From assembly GCF_002250705.1 (NCBI RefSeq), contig NZ_NMVP01000001.1:682001-746000 (forward strand): a stretch of 64,000 nucleotides of DNA, written 5' to 3'. Position 1 is the first letter of the stretch, and every line of letters begins with the position of its first letter. The notes beneath the pieces are model-generated. The model was given only the letters and a program-made list of their open reading frames with translations. It ran no database searches and had not been told where the DNA came from. Of the stretch, positions 8,885 to 17,708 are shown one piece after another. This DNA is from Enemella evansiae (GTDB taxonomy: Bacteria; Actinomycetota; Actinomycetes; Propionibacteriales; Propionibacteriaceae). A program made the translations under genes and the position numbers.

Positions 8885-9436
8885 TCAGCCGGCGTGGGTG
8901 GGTACGCCGAGCAGGTCGGCGTACCGGGTGTGCAGCTGCTCCCAGCCGTAGTCCAGGGCCAGTGGGCCGACGGCGCGGCCGACCTCCTGGTGGGCCAGGG
9001 CCGCGGTGAGACCGCCGAAGCAGACGTGCCAGCCGGCGCCGAAGCTGGGCGCCTCCGCGCGCTCGGCGAACCAGTGCTCGAGCCGCAGCCGGGTACCGTC
9101 ACCCTCCTCGGTGAGCCGCCACGTGAGCCGGTGCGGGCCCCAGCGGTGCACCAGCAGGGTGGGCGCGGAGACCTCCAGCACCTCGACGTCCACCGGCTCG
9201 TCGTCCGGGTTCTCCCGTGAGCTGGCGGGGCCGGTCGAGTCCAGTGCGCGGTCGGGCACGATCGGCGACCAGCGCTCCAACTGGGCCGGATCGGTGAGCA
9301 TCGCCCACACCCGGTCCACCGGGTGGTCGAGCTGGCGTTCCATGGTCAGCGTGTAGCCGTCGGCGGCCGGGTCGAGGGTCGCGGCGACCGGTTCGCCGTC
9401 GATGGCTGCGGTGATGTTCGGGTCCTTGGTGGTCAT
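8885..9436 (-). CDS. SRPBCC/AHSA1-family ligand-binding protein
   Basis: START-like helix-grip protein of the AHSA1 (activator of Hsp90 ATPase-like) family, common in two-gene operons with ArsR regulators. The N-terminus has the usual TMERQLDHPVDRVWAMLTDP lead-in, and the C-terminal helix includes GWHVCFGGL. Its start overlaps the ArsR stop (ATGA), so the two are translationally coupled. Ligand unknown. The last codons and stop (HAG, stop) share CTCAGCCGGCGTG with the scattered repeat near 5141, so a repeat fragment may have supplied the stop. Confidence 0.88.
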   Translation of the reverse strand: MTTKDPNITAAIDGEPVAATLDPAADGYTLTMERQLDHPVDRVWAMLTDPAQLERWSPIVPDRALDSTGPASSRENPDDEPVDVEVLEVSAPTLLVHRWGPHRLTWRLTEEGDGTRLRLEHWFAERAEAPSFGAGWHVCFGGLTAALAHQEVGRAVGPLALDYGWEQLHTRYADLLGVPTHAG

Positions 9437-9762
9437 GATGAGCCTTCCTGTCCGCCCCGTCGGGCGTCGGTGTCGAGGGCGGCCGTCAGGCGATCAAAGC
9501 TGCCGCTCCACAGCTCGCGCCAGGGCGCGAGCCAGTCGAGAACGTCGTCGGGACGCCGCCCGGTGAGGTGGTAGATCCGCCGCCGCCCGTCGGTGCGGGA
9601 GTCGACCAGGCCGGCCTCCCGGAGCACCTTGAGGTGCTTGGAGATCAGCGGTTGCGACAGGGCACAGAGCTCGACGAGCGCGGCCACGTCGCACTCCCCC
9701 TGGCGCAGCCGGTCCATGATCCGGCGGCGGGTCGGGTCGGCGATCAGCGTGAATCCATCCAC
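9433..9762 (-). CDS. ArsR-family transcriptional repressor
   Basis: Winged-helix repressor of about 109 residues. It opens in the ArsR way (ADPTRRRIMDRL) and has the recognition helix LSQPLISKHLKVLREAG and wing DGRRRIYHLT. No metal-binding Cys cluster is evident, as in the subgroup paired with AHSA1 proteins. I chose the GTG at 9762: it lies seven bases after a GAATGT box that is 17 bp from a perfect TTGACA. In-frame ATG (9783) and TTG (9768) codons are alternatives, but the ATG lies within the operator. It should repress its own operon. Confidence 0.85.
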   Translation of the reverse strand: MDGFTLIADPTRRRIMDRLRQGECDVAALVELCALSQPLISKHLKVLREAGLVDSRTDGRRRIYHLTGRRPDDVLDWLAPWRELWSGSFDRLTAALDTDARRGGQEGSS

Positions 9763-9769
9763 GCCCAAT

Positions 9770-9798
9770 ACATTCCCCCACATTCATATGAATGTCAA
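9770..9798 (-). promoter_or_regulatory. arsR promoter with palindromic operator
   Basis: On the minus strand TTGACA (9798-9793), a 17-bp spacer, then GAATGT (9775-9770), with the predicted start point at or near the GTG. The spacer contains the perfect 16-bp palindrome ACATTCATATGAATGT (9780-9795), an AT-rich ArsR-type operator in otherwise GC-rich DNA. Binding there would block RNA polymerase. The promoter lies right after the tyrA stop. Confidence 0.75.
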
Positions 9799-9805
9799 GG
9801 CATGC

Positions 9806-10897
9806 TTACCCCTCGTGCAGGTGCCAGCCCCGATCGGACATCGCCGCACTGAAGTCGGGCGCCAGCTCCGGGCGTACCGAGACCTGCAACCAGCCCACCT
9901 CGCGGACCGGGTCGTGCTCGATCGAGATGTCCTCCACGTTCACCCCGGCCGCGCCGGCGTCGGTGAAGAAGCGGGCCAGCGAGCCGGGGGCATCGGGGAT
10001 CTCGATGATCAACCGGGCGTATTCGGTCTGCACCCGGCCGTGCTTGCCGGGGATCGCGCGGGTCCCGGCGACGCCGGTGGCGAGCAGATCGTCGACCGGC
10101 CGCTGCTCGGCCAACCGCTCGGCCAACTCCCCCAGCCGGGTCGACAGCGCGGCCAGTTGATCGGCGACGGCGGGCGCATTGGCGGTGAGGATCTGATCCC
10201 ACAGGTCCGGGTCACCGGCGGCGATCCGGGTGACATCGCGTACGCCCTGACCCGCGAGTTGCAGGTGGGCCGGCTTGGTCTCGGTCAGCCCGGCGGCCAG
10301 CATCGCCGACACCGCATGCGGCAGATGGGAGACCGCGGCGACGGCCAGATCGTGCTCCTCGGCGTCCATCACCACCGGGTTGGCCCCGCTGATGGTCGCC
10401 AGCCTGGTCACGGTCTCGATCGCCCCCGGGGTCGCCGTGGCGTGCGGCGCGATCACCCACGTGCGATCGGTGAACAGGTCCGGCCGCGCGGTGACCGGAC
10501 CCGCCAGATGCGAACCGGCCATCGGATGCGAACCGACGTAACGCCGCAGCTCCAGCCCGCGGGCCGCCAGATCCCGCAGGACCGAACCCTTCACCGAGCC
10601 GACATCGGTGACGACGGCATTGCCGAACTCGTCCAGCGCCGCGGACACCACCGGCGCCAGCACCCGCGGCGGCACGGCCACCACGACCAGGGCGACCGCC
10701 TCCGGGTCGATCGGCTCGACGCTGCCGGCGCCCCGGCCGGCGGCGACCCGGGCATGGCTCGGCACCTGATCGCGCAGATGCACCTCGATCCCGGCCTCGG
10801 TCAGCGCGCACCCCACCGAGGCACCGACCAGCCCGGCCCCGATGATCAGGACCGGGCCGAAATCGCTGCCAGAAAAGGGATCCGGCTCGTCACTCAC
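9806..10897 (-). CDS. tyrA: prephenate dehydrogenase with C-terminal ACT domain
   Basis: Oxidative decarboxylation of prephenate to 4-hydroxyphenylpyruvate in tyrosine synthesis. Residues 16-30 hold the NAD fold ([13 protein letters not shown]); GSHPMAGSH and AVSHLPHA are the conserved catalytic-domain histidine motifs. Residues from about 290 form an ACT domain ([16 protein letters not shown]), which suggests feedback control by tyrosine. The GTG start overlaps the prcA stop (GTGA), an unusual coupling of amino-acid synthesis to the proteasome operon. Confidence 0.93.
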   Translation of the reverse strand: MSDEPDPFSGSDFGPVLIIGAGLVGASVGCALTEAGIEVHLRDQVPSHARVAAGRGAGSVEPIDPEAVALVVVAVPPRVLAPVVSAALDEFGNAVVTDVGSVKGSVLRDLAARGLELRRYVGSHPMAGSHLAGPVTARPDLFTDRTWVIAPHATATPGAIETVTRLATISGANPVVMDAEEHDLAVAAVSHLPHAVSAMLAAGLTETKPAHLQLAGQGVRDVTRIAAGDPDLWDQILTANAPAVADQLAALSTRLGELAERLAEQRPVDDLLATGVAGTRAIPGKHGRVQTEYARLIIEIPDAPGSLARFFTDAGAAGVNVEDISIEHDPVREVGWLQVSVRPELAPDFSAAMSDRGWHLHEG

Positions 10898-11583
10898 TGT
10901 GCGTCGCCGAGTGCTTCGGCCACCTGCGCCCGGGTGAGCCGGCGGAACTTGCGCGGCTGCGGCCGGGAGCGGTCGAGCACCGCGACCTCGAGCGCGTCCA
11001 CCCCGAGCCGTTCCCGGTCCTGGCTCAGTCCGCGGACGGCGTTCTGGACACAGGCGGAGAGATCGGCGTCGTCGGAGTACTGCTCCCCGATCAGCTTGGC
11101 AATCTCCTCGGCGTGCCCGCCCATCACCGCGTAGTGCTCCTCATCACCGACCGAGCCGTCGTAGGTGAGCCGGTAGATCTGGTCCTCTTCCGGGGTCTGT
11201 CCGAGCTCGGCGACGACGATCTCCACCTCATAAGGAAGTTCGGAGTTGGAGGAGAAGATCGTACCGAGCAGCTGGGCGTACGCGTTGGCCAGGCCGCGGC
11301 CGGTGACATCGACGCGGTCGTAGGAGTAACCGCGCATGTCGGCGTGCCGGATGCCGGCGATCCGCAGATTCTCGAACTCGTTGTAGCGCCCGACCGCGGC
11401 GAACCCGATCCGGTCATAGATCTCGGAGATCTTGTGCAGCGCCTGGGAGCGGTTCTCGGCGACGAAGCAGATCCCGCCGGCATAACGCAGCACCACCGCC
11501 GAACGTCCGCGCGCGATGCCCTTGCGGGCGAAATCGGCACGGTCCTTCATCTGTTGTTCGGGTGCCACGTACATCATGCTCAT
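10894..11583 (-). CDS. prcA: 20S proteasome alpha subunit
   Basis: Forms the outer gating rings of the bacterial 20S proteasome. Actinobacterial hallmarks are visible: the N-terminal gate region ([20 protein letters not shown]), GRSAVVLRY in the first strand, and [20 protein letters not shown]. The 229-residue length is near the family norm. It has its own AAGGAG ribosome-binding site, 8 bases from the ATG, in a 48-base gap after prcB. Confidence 0.97.
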   Translation of the reverse strand: MSMMYVAPEQQMKDRADFARKGIARGRSAVVLRYAGGICFVAENRSQALHKISEIYDRIGFAAVGRYNEFENLRIAGIRHADMRGYSYDRVDVTGRGLANAYAQLLGTIFSSNSELPYEVEIVVAELGQTPEEDQIYRLTYDGSVGDEEHYAVMGGHAEEIAKLIGEQYSDDADLSACVQNAVRGLSQDRERLGVDALEVAVLDRSRPQPRKFRRLTRAQVAEALGDAQ

Positions 11584-11631
11584 CGCGGGAACTCCTTGTG
11601 GGTCAGCAATCGTGGGGGTCTGGGGCCCGGG

Positions 11632-12471
11632 TCAGAGCAACGGTGCCGAGGGGCCGTCGGGGCGCACCCGCCGGGCGGCGACAATCCGGTCGACGACCTC
11701 ACCGATCCGGTCCTCGTCGAAGGTGTCGATGCCGTCGGCGGTGGCGACCATGACGACCGGGAAGATCCGGCGCTGCATGTCCGGACCGCCGGTCGCGGAG
11801 TCGTCGTCGGCGGCATCGTAGAGCGCCTGGACCACCGCGGTGGCGCAGCCGAGGGCGTCCAGATCCGGTTCGTAGAGCTTCTTCAGCGAGCCCTTCGCGA
11901 ACACCGATCCGGAGCCGACGGAGTGGAACGCGGTCTCCTCGTAGCGGCCGCCGGTGGCATCGTAGGAGAAGATCCGGCCCTGGTTCTGGGTGTGGTCCCA
12001 GCCGGCGAACAACGGCAGCACCGCCAGCCCCTGCATCGCCATCCCGAGGTTGCCGCGGATCATCGCGGCGAGCCGGTTCGCCTTGCCGTCCAGCGAAAGC
12101 GGCGCTCCTTCGATCTTCTCGTAGTGCTCCAGCTCGACGCGGAACAACCGCACCATCTCGACCGCCAGACCGGCGGTGCCGGCGATGCCGACCATCGAGT
12201 ACTCATCGGCGGCGAAGACCTTCTGGATGTCGCGCTGGGCGATCAGGTTGCCCATCGTGGCCCGCCGGTCACCCGCCATCACGACCCCTTGGGGGAAGGT
12301 CGCGGAGACGATCGTGGTCCCGTGCGGGGCGAGATCCCCGGCGCTGTTGCCGGCCATCCCCTGGTGCCGGCGCCCGGGCAGCAGCTCGGGTGCGGTGTCG
12401 GCGAGGAACTCGGTGAACGAGGACGAACCGGCCCGCAGGTACGCCGGGGGAAGCCCGGCCGCGCCTCTCAC
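11632..12471 (-). CDS. prcB: 20S proteasome beta subunit (catalytic)
   Basis: Threonine protease forming the inner rings. A 51-residue propeptide ends at HG, and cleavage exposes Thr52 (TTIVSATF). The other catalytic residues fall in register: D68 (position 17 of the mature chain) and K84 (position 33). The [11 protein letters not shown] segment is also typical. Its start overlaps the pup stop (ATGA), so pup and prcB are translationally coupled. Confidence 0.97.
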   Translation of the reverse strand: MRGAAGLPPAYLRAGSSSFTEFLADTAPELLPGRRHQGMAGNSAGDLAPHGTTIVSATFPQGVVMAGDRRATMGNLIAQRDIQKVFAADEYSMVGIAGTAGLAVEMVRLFRVELEHYEKIEGAPLSLDGKANRLAAMIRGNLGMAMQGLAVLPLFAGWDHTQNQGRIFSYDATGGRYEETAFHSVGSGSVFAKGSLKKLYEPDLDALGCATAVVQALYDAADDDSATGGPDMQRRIFPVVMVATADGIDTFDEDRIGEVVDRIVAARRVRPDGPSAPLL

Positions 12472-12656
12472 TGGCCGCCCTTCTGCACGAAGGAACGCAC
12501 GAACTCCTCGGCGTTCACCTCGAGCACCCCGTCGATCTCATCCAGCAGCGAGTCGAACTCCTCGTCCGACTGCTGGGGCCGAGCCTGCGCGGCAGGACCC
12601 ACATCGGGCTCGCCGCCGTCGTCGGGCCGGCGGCTCTCATGCTGTGACTGGCTCAT
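12468..12656 (-). CDS. pup: prokaryotic ubiquitin-like protein Pup
   Basis: Small disordered degradation tag of 62 residues. The start is the ATG at 12656 with AGGAGGAGAG just upstream; an earlier in-frame start adds 18 unlikely residues. The C-terminal half has the coiled-coil segment that binds the Arc/Mpa ATPase ([20 protein letters not shown]). It ends in GGQ, so Dop must deamidate the last Gln to Glu before the ligase PafA can use it. No pafA gene is in the window. Confidence 0.97.
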   Translation of the reverse strand: MSQSQHESRRPDDGGEPDVGPAAQARPQQSDEEFDSLLDEIDGVLEVNAEEFVRSFVQKGGQ

Positions 12657-12726
12657 CTCTCCTCCTCGCCCGTTGGCTCGGATTTCCAGCCTAGCGCTAG
12701 CACCCGCCACGCTCAGCCGCCCCTGC

Positions 12727-12830
12727 GCTCATCGAGTAGCAATCCCGGCAGAGCGAAGCGCCGCCGGGATTGCGTGTTGAGATGATCAGGCCCCCTCGAC
12801 ACGCTCGCTGCGCGAGCTACTCGGGGATCG
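12727..12830. repeat. composite palindromic element (long unit plus short unit)
   Basis: Long unit at 12727-12786: CTCATCGAGTAG start, complementary arms CAATCCCGGC and GCCGGGATTG, then GTGTTGAGATGA. Short unit at 12793-12830: CTCGACACGCTCG loop CTGCG, CGAGCTACTCG. It lies between dop and pup. The long unit is almost the same as the copy at 48706. Confidence 0.85.
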
Positions 12831-12845
12831 TGGGAGGAACCGCGC

Positions 12846-14354
12846 TCAGTAGCCGAGGGCGGTCACCAGCTGGCCGATGTCGGCGCTGGCGTCGAGCTGG
12901 GCGCCGATGTGCTCGCGGGTGCCGCGCAGCGGGTCGAGCATCGGGATCCGCAGCAGCGAACGGCGTTTCGGCACGTCGACGATCAGCGAGTCCCAGGAGG
13001 CGGCCACCACCTGGTCGGCGTAACGGCGCATCACTTCCCCGCGGAAGTAGGCCCGGGTGTCGGTGGGCGGGGTGAGCCGGGCCTGTTCGACCTGCTCGTC
13101 GGTGAACATCCGGCGCATCCGGCCCTTGGCGACCAGCGCGTGATAGAGGCTGCGCGCCGGGTCGAGTTCGGCGTACTGCAGGTCGATCAGGGCGAGTTTG
13201 GGGGCGTCCCAACCGATCCGGTCCCGGGTCCGGTAGGACTCCAGCAGTTTCAGCTTGGCGACCCAGTCGAGCCGATCCGCCAGCTCCATCGGATCGCGCT
13301 CCAGCGCATCGAGGCAGTCCCGCCAGGCGGCGAGCAGTTCGGCGGCCTCCTCGGGGTGGCCGACGAGGTCGGCGCGGGATTCGAGCAGGTCGGCGACCGC
13401 GTCGGCGTACGCCCGTTGCAGGCCGAGCGCGGTGCTGGTGCCGGCGTCCTCGGCCAGCGGCAGCGGTGCGCTCAGCGCGAGATCGTGGGAGACGGTGTGC
13501 ATGGCGGCGACCGGGTCGGCGAGCCGCGGCAGGTCGGCGCACAGACCGGCCTCGATGGCGGCCAGCACCAGGGCCGCGGTGCCGACCTTGAGCCAACCGG
13601 CGTACTCGCTGCGATTGGCGTCCCCGGTGATGACATGCAACCGGCGGAACTCGCGGGCCCGGGCGTGCGGTTCGTCGCGGGTGTTGATCACCGGTCGGTT
13701 GAGGGTCGTCTCCAGCCCCACCTCGGCCTCGAAGAAGTCGGCGCGCTGGCTGATCTGGAAACCGGGCTCCTCGCTGTACTGGCCGAGCCCCACCCGGCCG
13801 GCCCCGGTCAGCGGCTGCCGGGTGACCAGAAAGGCGCTGAACTGCTGCACCACGCGGTGGAACGGCGTCTGCCGCGACATCAGATAGTTCTCGTGGGTGC
13901 CGTAGGAGGCGCCCTTGCCGTCGGTGTTGTTCTTCCACAGCCGCAGCGGCTGGCCGAGCCGGGCGGAGGCGTTCTGCGCGGCGAGCCAGACCAGCCGGTC
14001 CCCCGCGGTGTCCCAGAGCACCGCATCCCGGGCGCTGGTCACCTCGGGCCCCGAATACTCCGGATGGGCGTGGTCGACGTAGAGCCGGGCGCCGTTGGTG
14101 AGCACCAGGTTCGCCATCGTGTCGTCGTCGGTGAGCTGATCGGGGTGGGCGATCCGGCGGTCGACGGTGAACCCGCGGGCATCGGCCAGCGGATCCTCGG
14201 TCTCGTAGTCCCAGCGCTCCGCGGCCCCGGCGAGCTCGCCATAGCTGCGCACCAGCAGGTTCGCCCAGTGCATCGGGTGCAGCCCGGTCGCCGGGCCGTG
14301 CCCGCTCACCGCAATGCCGTACTCCGTCTCCAGTCCGAACACCTGTTGCGTCAC
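12846..14354 (-). CDS. dop: Pup deamidase/depupylase Dop
   Basis: Glutamine-synthetase-fold enzyme that converts the C-terminal Gln of Pup to Glu and removes Pup from substrates. The N-terminal signature FGLETEYGIAVSG with the metal-binding Glu residues, HAHPEYSGPE, and KNNTDGKGASYGTHENYL mark it as Dop/PafA family; the loop between about residues 36 and 80 is characteristic of Dop rather than PafA. 502 residues. The GTG start has no Shine-Dalgarno and lies six bases after TAGGCT, so the mRNA is probably leaderless. Confidence 0.96.
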   Translation of the reverse strand: MTQQVFGLETEYGIAVSGHGPATGLHPMHWANLLVRSYGELAGAAERWDYETEDPLADARGFTVDRRIAHPDQLTDDDTMANLVLTNGARLYVDHAHPEYSGPEVTSARDAVLWDTAGDRLVWLAAQNASARLGQPLRLWKNNTDGKGASYGTHENYLMSRQTPFHRVVQQFSAFLVTRQPLTGAGRVGLGQYSEEPGFQISQRADFFEAEVGLETTLNRPVINTRDEPHARAREFRRLHVITGDANRSEYAGWLKVGTAALVLAAIEAGLCADLPRLADPVAAMHTVSHDLALSAPLPLAEDAGTSTALGLQRAYADAVADLLESRADLVGHPEEAAELLAAWRDCLDALERDPMELADRLDWVAKLKLLESYRTRDRIGWDAPKLALIDLQYAELDPARSLYHALVAKGRMRRMFTDEQVEQARLTPPTDTRAYFRGEVMRRYADQVVAASWDSLIVDVPKRRSLLRIPMLDPLRGTREHIGAQLDASADIGQLVTALGY

Positions 14355-14360
14355 GGCGCG

Positions 14361-14370
14361 AGCCTATACT
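14361..14370. promoter_or_regulatory. overlapping divergent -10 boxes for dop and the DUF3054 gene
   Basis: TATACT (14365-14370) reads rightward and ends six bases before the GTG at 14377. TAGGCT (14366-14361) reads leftward and ends six bases before the dop GTG at 14354. The boxes share two base pairs, so the two leaderless promoters cannot both be occupied by polymerase at once. Confidence 0.7.
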
Positions 14371-14376
14371 CGCCCC

Positions 14377-14766
14377 GTGCGTGCCCTGATCAGCCTTCTC
14401 GTCGACGTGCTGCTGGTGCTCGGGTTCACGCTCGCGATGCGCGTCTCGCACTCCCAGGCGATCACCCCGCTGGGGCTGATCCAGACCGCCTGGCCGTTCC
14501 TGGTCGGGCTGGCGATCGGCTGGCTGGTGTCGCGTTCCTGGCGCACCACCTTGACCCTGTACGCCGCCCTGGCGGTCTGGGCGTGCACGGTGGGGATCGG
14601 GCTGGTGATCCGCCGGATCACGATGGTCGGCGTGCAGCCGTCATTCACCATGGTGGCCGCCTCGGTGCTCGCGGTTTTCCTGCTGGGGTGGCGATTGATC
14701 GTGTTCCTGGTGCGCGAGGTGAACCGCCGCCAGGGTCCGATCCCGGGCGCCCGTCCCAGCGCCTGA
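14377..14766 (+). CDS. DUF3054-family membrane protein
   Basis: 129-residue protein with four hydrophobic helices and a basic tail, matching the actinobacterial DUF3054 pattern (LGLIQTAWPFLVGLAIGWLV, then VGVQPSFTMVA). Function unknown. It is the only plus-strand gene inside the proteasome locus, between arc and dop. The start at GTG 14377 is supported by TATACT six bases upstream; an earlier in-frame start would run into dop. Confidence 0.85.
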   Translation: MRALISLLVDVLLVLGFTLAMRVSHSQAITPLGLIQTAWPFLVGLAIGWLVSRSWRTTLTLYAALAVWACTVGIGLVIRRITMVGVQPSFTMVAASVLAVFLLGWRLIVFLVREVNRRQGPIPGARPSA

Positions 14767-14778
14767 GCTCCGAGGAAC

Positions 14779-14840
14779 GCTCATCGAGTAGCTCGGCATG
14801 CGCAGCGAAGCGGAGCAATGCCGAGCGTGTCGAGATGAGC
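14779..14840. repeat. long palindromic element in the DUF3054/arc convergent gap
   Basis: GCTCATCGAGTAG, arms CTCGGCAT and ATGCCGAG around GCGCAGCGAAGCGGAGCA, then CGTGTCGAGATGAGC. Both the inner arms and the outer ends are complementary. It nearly fills the space between the two converging genes and could serve as a two-way terminator. Confidence 0.85.
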
Positions 14841-14841
14841 C

Positions 14842-16596
14842 TCAGAGGTACTGGCCGGTGTTGGTCGCGGTCTCGATGCTGCGGCTGCTGACCTGCTTGG
14901 AGGTGAAGAGCGGGCGGATGTAGACGATCCGCTCCCCCTTCTTGCCCGAGATCTTCGCCCAGTCGTCGGGATTGGTGGTGTTCGGCAGGTCCTCGTTCTC
15001 ACCGAACTCGTCGTTGCAGGCCTGCAGCAGATGCTCCATCCGCAACCCGCCGGAACCGCCGCCGATCTTCTCCTTGATCGCCGACTTCTTCGCCCGGCCG
15101 ACGATGTTCTGGATCATCGCGCCGGAGGAGAAATCCTTGAAGTAAAGGATTTCCTTGTCCCCGCCGGCATAGGTGACCTCGAGGAACTGGTTGTCGGTGT
15201 TCTCGGCGTACATGTGCGCCACGGTGGCATCGATCATCTCCGCGCGGGTCCGTGCGGCATCACCGCCGAAGCGCTTCAGGTCGGCCTCGGCCAGCGGCAG
15301 CGCCTCGGTGAAGTAGCGGGCGAAGATCTCCCGGGCCGCCTCCGCGTCGGGCCGATCGACCTTGATCTTCACATCCAACCGCCCGGGTCGCAGGATCGCC
15401 GGATCGATCATGTCCTCGCGGTTGGAGGCGCCGATGATGATCACGTTCTCCAACGACTCGACACCGTCAAGCTCGCTCAGCAGCTGCGGCACGATGGTGT
15501 TCTCGACATCGGAGGAGACACCCGACCCGCGGGTGCGGAAGAGCGAATCCATCTCGTCGAAGAAGACGATCACCGGCCAGCCGTCGCTCGCCTTGGCCCT
15601 AGCCCGCTGGAAGATCAGCCGGATGTGCCGCTCGGTCTCACCGACGTATTTGTTCAGCAGCTCGGGGCCCTTGACGTTCAGGAAGAAGCTGCGGCCCTCT
15701 TCACCGGCCCGCCCGTCGCTGCCGTCCTTGGCGGCCACCTTCTTGGCCAGCGAGTTCGCGACCGCCTTGGCGATCATGGTCTTGCCGCAGCCGGGCGGGC
15801 CATAGAGCAGCACCCCCTTGGGCGGGGTCAGCTCGTAGGCCGCGTAGAGGTCCTGATGCAGGAACGGCAGCTCGACGGCGTCGGTGATCTGCTCGATCTG
15901 GTTGGACAGGCCGCCGATCGCGGCATAGTCGATGTCTGGCACCTCCTCCAGCACCAGCTCCTCGACATCCAGCTTCGGCACCACCTCGAAGGCGAACATC
16001 GAACGCCGATCCAGCAGCAGCAGATCACCGGCCCGCGGCCGCGCCTCGACCAACGCGCCGGACAGGCGTACCACCTGCTCGTCGTCACCGTGCACGACGA
16101 CGACCGCGCGCTGACCGTCGGGCAGCAGGTCCTTGAGTACGCCGATGTCACCGGCGGCGGAGCCGTCGGCGATGCCGACGACGAGCAGCGACTCGTTGAC
16201 CAGCAGTTGGGTGCCGGGGACCAGTTCGTCCTCGTCGATCTCCTCCATGGCGATGGCGGTGCGCACCTTGCGGCCCTGGGTGTGGATCTCGGCCAGCCGC
16301 AGCTCCGCACCGGGTTCGGGCGGCAACAGCCGCTCCAGGGTGCCGAAACCGACCGGCGGTTCGCCGAGCGCATCCATCTGGGCCTTGAGCGCGACCAGCC
16401 GGTCCCGGGCCTCGCGCAGCGTCAGCGAGAGCCGTTCGTTCTGGGCGGCCACCTGCCGGCCCTCGGCGCGCGCATCCGCGAGCCGCCTTTCCAGCGCCGA
16501 CAACTCGCGGGGATGCCGGGAAACCCGGTCCCGCAGGTCGGCGATCTCCGTGGTCAGAGCGTCCAGCCGGTCCTGGTCGAAGCGATCCTCGGTCAC
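14842..16596 (-). CDS. arc: proteasome-associated AAA ATPase (ARC/Mpa)
   Basis: Hexameric unfoldase that recognises Pup and threads pupylated proteins into the 20S core. N-terminal coiled coil (residues 8-75) for Pup binding, a double OB region (about 85-215), then the AAA module with Walker A GPPGCGKT (266-273) and Walker [10 protein letters not shown] (342-350), and SRH region [13 protein letters not shown]. The extreme C-terminus GQYL is the motif that docks into the alpha ring. 584 residues. It has a strong AGGAGGT site and a TAGGCT box about 25 bases upstream of the GTG. Confidence 0.97.
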   Translation of the reverse strand: MTEDRFDQDRLDALTTEIADLRDRVSRHPRELSALERRLADARAEGRQVAAQNERLSLTLREARDRLVALKAQMDALGEPPVGFGTLERLLPPEPGAELRLAEIHTQGRKVRTAIAMEEIDEDELVPGTQLLVNESLLVVGIADGSAAGDIGVLKDLLPDGQRAVVVVHGDDEQVVRLSGALVEARPRAGDLLLLDRRSMFAFEVVPKLDVEELVLEEVPDIDYAAIGGLSNQIEQITDAVELPFLHQDLYAAYELTPPKGVLLYGPPGCGKTMIAKAVANSLAKKVAAKDGSDGRAGEEGRSFFLNVKGPELLNKYVGETERHIRLIFQRARAKASDGWPVIVFFDEMDSLFRTRGSGVSSDVENTIVPQLLSELDGVESLENVIIIGASNREDMIDPAILRPGRLDVKIKVDRPDAEAAREIFARYFTEALPLAEADLKRFGGDAARTRAEMIDATVAHMYAENTDNQFLEVTYAGGDKEILYFKDFSSGAMIQNIVGRAKKSAIKEKIGGGSGGLRMEHLLQACNDEFGENEDLPNTTNPDDWAKISGKKGERIVYIRPLFTSKQVSSRSIETATNTGQYL

Positions 16597-16690
16597 GAGC
16601 CACCTCCTAGACGAACGAGCCTAGCGCGGCGCCCCCGGGGCCCCGGACGGCACGTCCGCTCTCCGAACGCGGGTCGGCATCCCGGATCCC

Positions 16691-16753
16691 GGTGGCTTCG
16701 ACTCGCTGCGCTGGCTCGGCCCACGGGTGGGCGCGGCGCTCAGCCGGCGTCCG
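16691..16753. repeat. scattered-element unit covering the trmI stop
   Basis: ggtggcttcgactcgctgcg, a short variant centre, then gcgctcagccggcg. The TGA stop of trmI (16740-16742, minus strand) lies inside the element in the sequence CCGGCTGAGCG, and the last two codons also come from it. Confidence 0.7.
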
Positions 16754-17708
16754 GGGCGCTGGGGTTCTGCTCGACCCAGGGCGGGCGCGGGCCGGTGTAG
16801 TCCGGACCGTACGCCCCGGGGGCGGGCCGGCGCTTGCGCAACGGGCTGGTCACCCCGGGAGCGAGCCGGCGGGCGGTGACCAGGAACCCGGTGTGGCTGG
16901 AGGCGCCGTGGGCCGGCCGGATCGCCAACCCCTCGGCGTGCCAGCCGCGCACGATGGTCTCGGTGCCCTCCGGTTCGGTGAAACCGGTATGGGTGCGGAT
17001 CTGATCCATCACCCGGCCCAACTGGGTGGTGGTCGCGACGTAGCAGCAGAGCACCCCACCGGGTACCAGCCGGGTGGCGACCGCGTCCACGCACTCCCAG
17101 GGCGCCAGCATGTCCAGGATCACCCGGTCCAGCTCCGGCGCCAGTTCGGGTTCGGCCTCCAGCCGTTCCACCAGGTCCCCGACCTCGACCGACCAGCCGG
17201 GATGCTCCGCACCCAGCCAGGTGGTGACATTGCGCTGGGCGATCTCCGCGAAGTCGGCGCGCCGCTCGAAGGACCAGAGTCGCCCGGTCGGGCCGAGCGC
17301 CCGCAGCAGGGTCAGGGTGAGCGCGCCGGAGCCGACCCCGGCCTCCAGCACCCGGGCACCGGGGAAGATGTCGGCGCCCATCACGATCTGGGCGGCCTCC
17401 TTCGGATACACCACGGCGGCACCGCGCGGCATCGTGACCGTGTAGTCACCGAGCAGCGGCCGCAGCGCGAGGAACTGCATGCCGCCGACCGAGCGCACCA
17501 CGACCCCGTCGGGGCCGCCGATCAGGTCGTCGTGGCTGACCCCGCCCTTGGTGGTGTGGAAGGACTTCCCCGGTTCCAGCAGGACCGACTTCTTCTTGCC
17601 CTTGGGGTCGGTGAGCAGCACCCATTCCCCCGCCTGCAGCGGGCCGGAGCGCACCCCGGAATAGTCGGGTACGCCGGTGGGCTCGGGCTGTTCGATCGGC
17701 TCGCTCAC
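16740..17708 (-). CDS. trmI: tRNA (adenine-58-N1)-methyltransferase TrmI
   Basis: Makes m1A58 in the T loop of tRNAs. The Rossmann AdoMet site is VLEAGVGSGALTLTLL near residue 107, preceded by the family's SFHTTKGGVSHDDLIG and RGAAVVYPKEAAQIV segments and followed by ILDMLAPWECVD. 322 residues from the GTG at 17708, which overlaps the stop of the upstream lipoprotein gene (GTGA). trmI directly ahead of the proteasome ATPase gene is the usual actinobacterial arrangement. The C-terminal end is shaped by a repeat element. Confidence 0.95.
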   Translation of the reverse strand: MSEPIEQPEPTGVPDYSGVRSGPLQAGEWVLLTDPKGKKKSVLLEPGKSFHTTKGGVSHDDLIGGPDGVVVRSVGGMQFLALRPLLGDYTVTMPRGAAVVYPKEAAQIVMGADIFPGARVLEAGVGSGALTLTLLRALGPTGRLWSFERRADFAEIAQRNVTTWLGAEHPGWSVEVGDLVERLEAEPELAPELDRVILDMLAPWECVDAVATRLVPGGVLCCYVATTTQLGRVMDQIRTHTGFTEPEGTETIVRGWHAEGLAIRPAHGASSHTGFLVTARRLAPGVTSPLRKRRPAPGAYGPDYTGPRPPWVEQNPSAPDAG

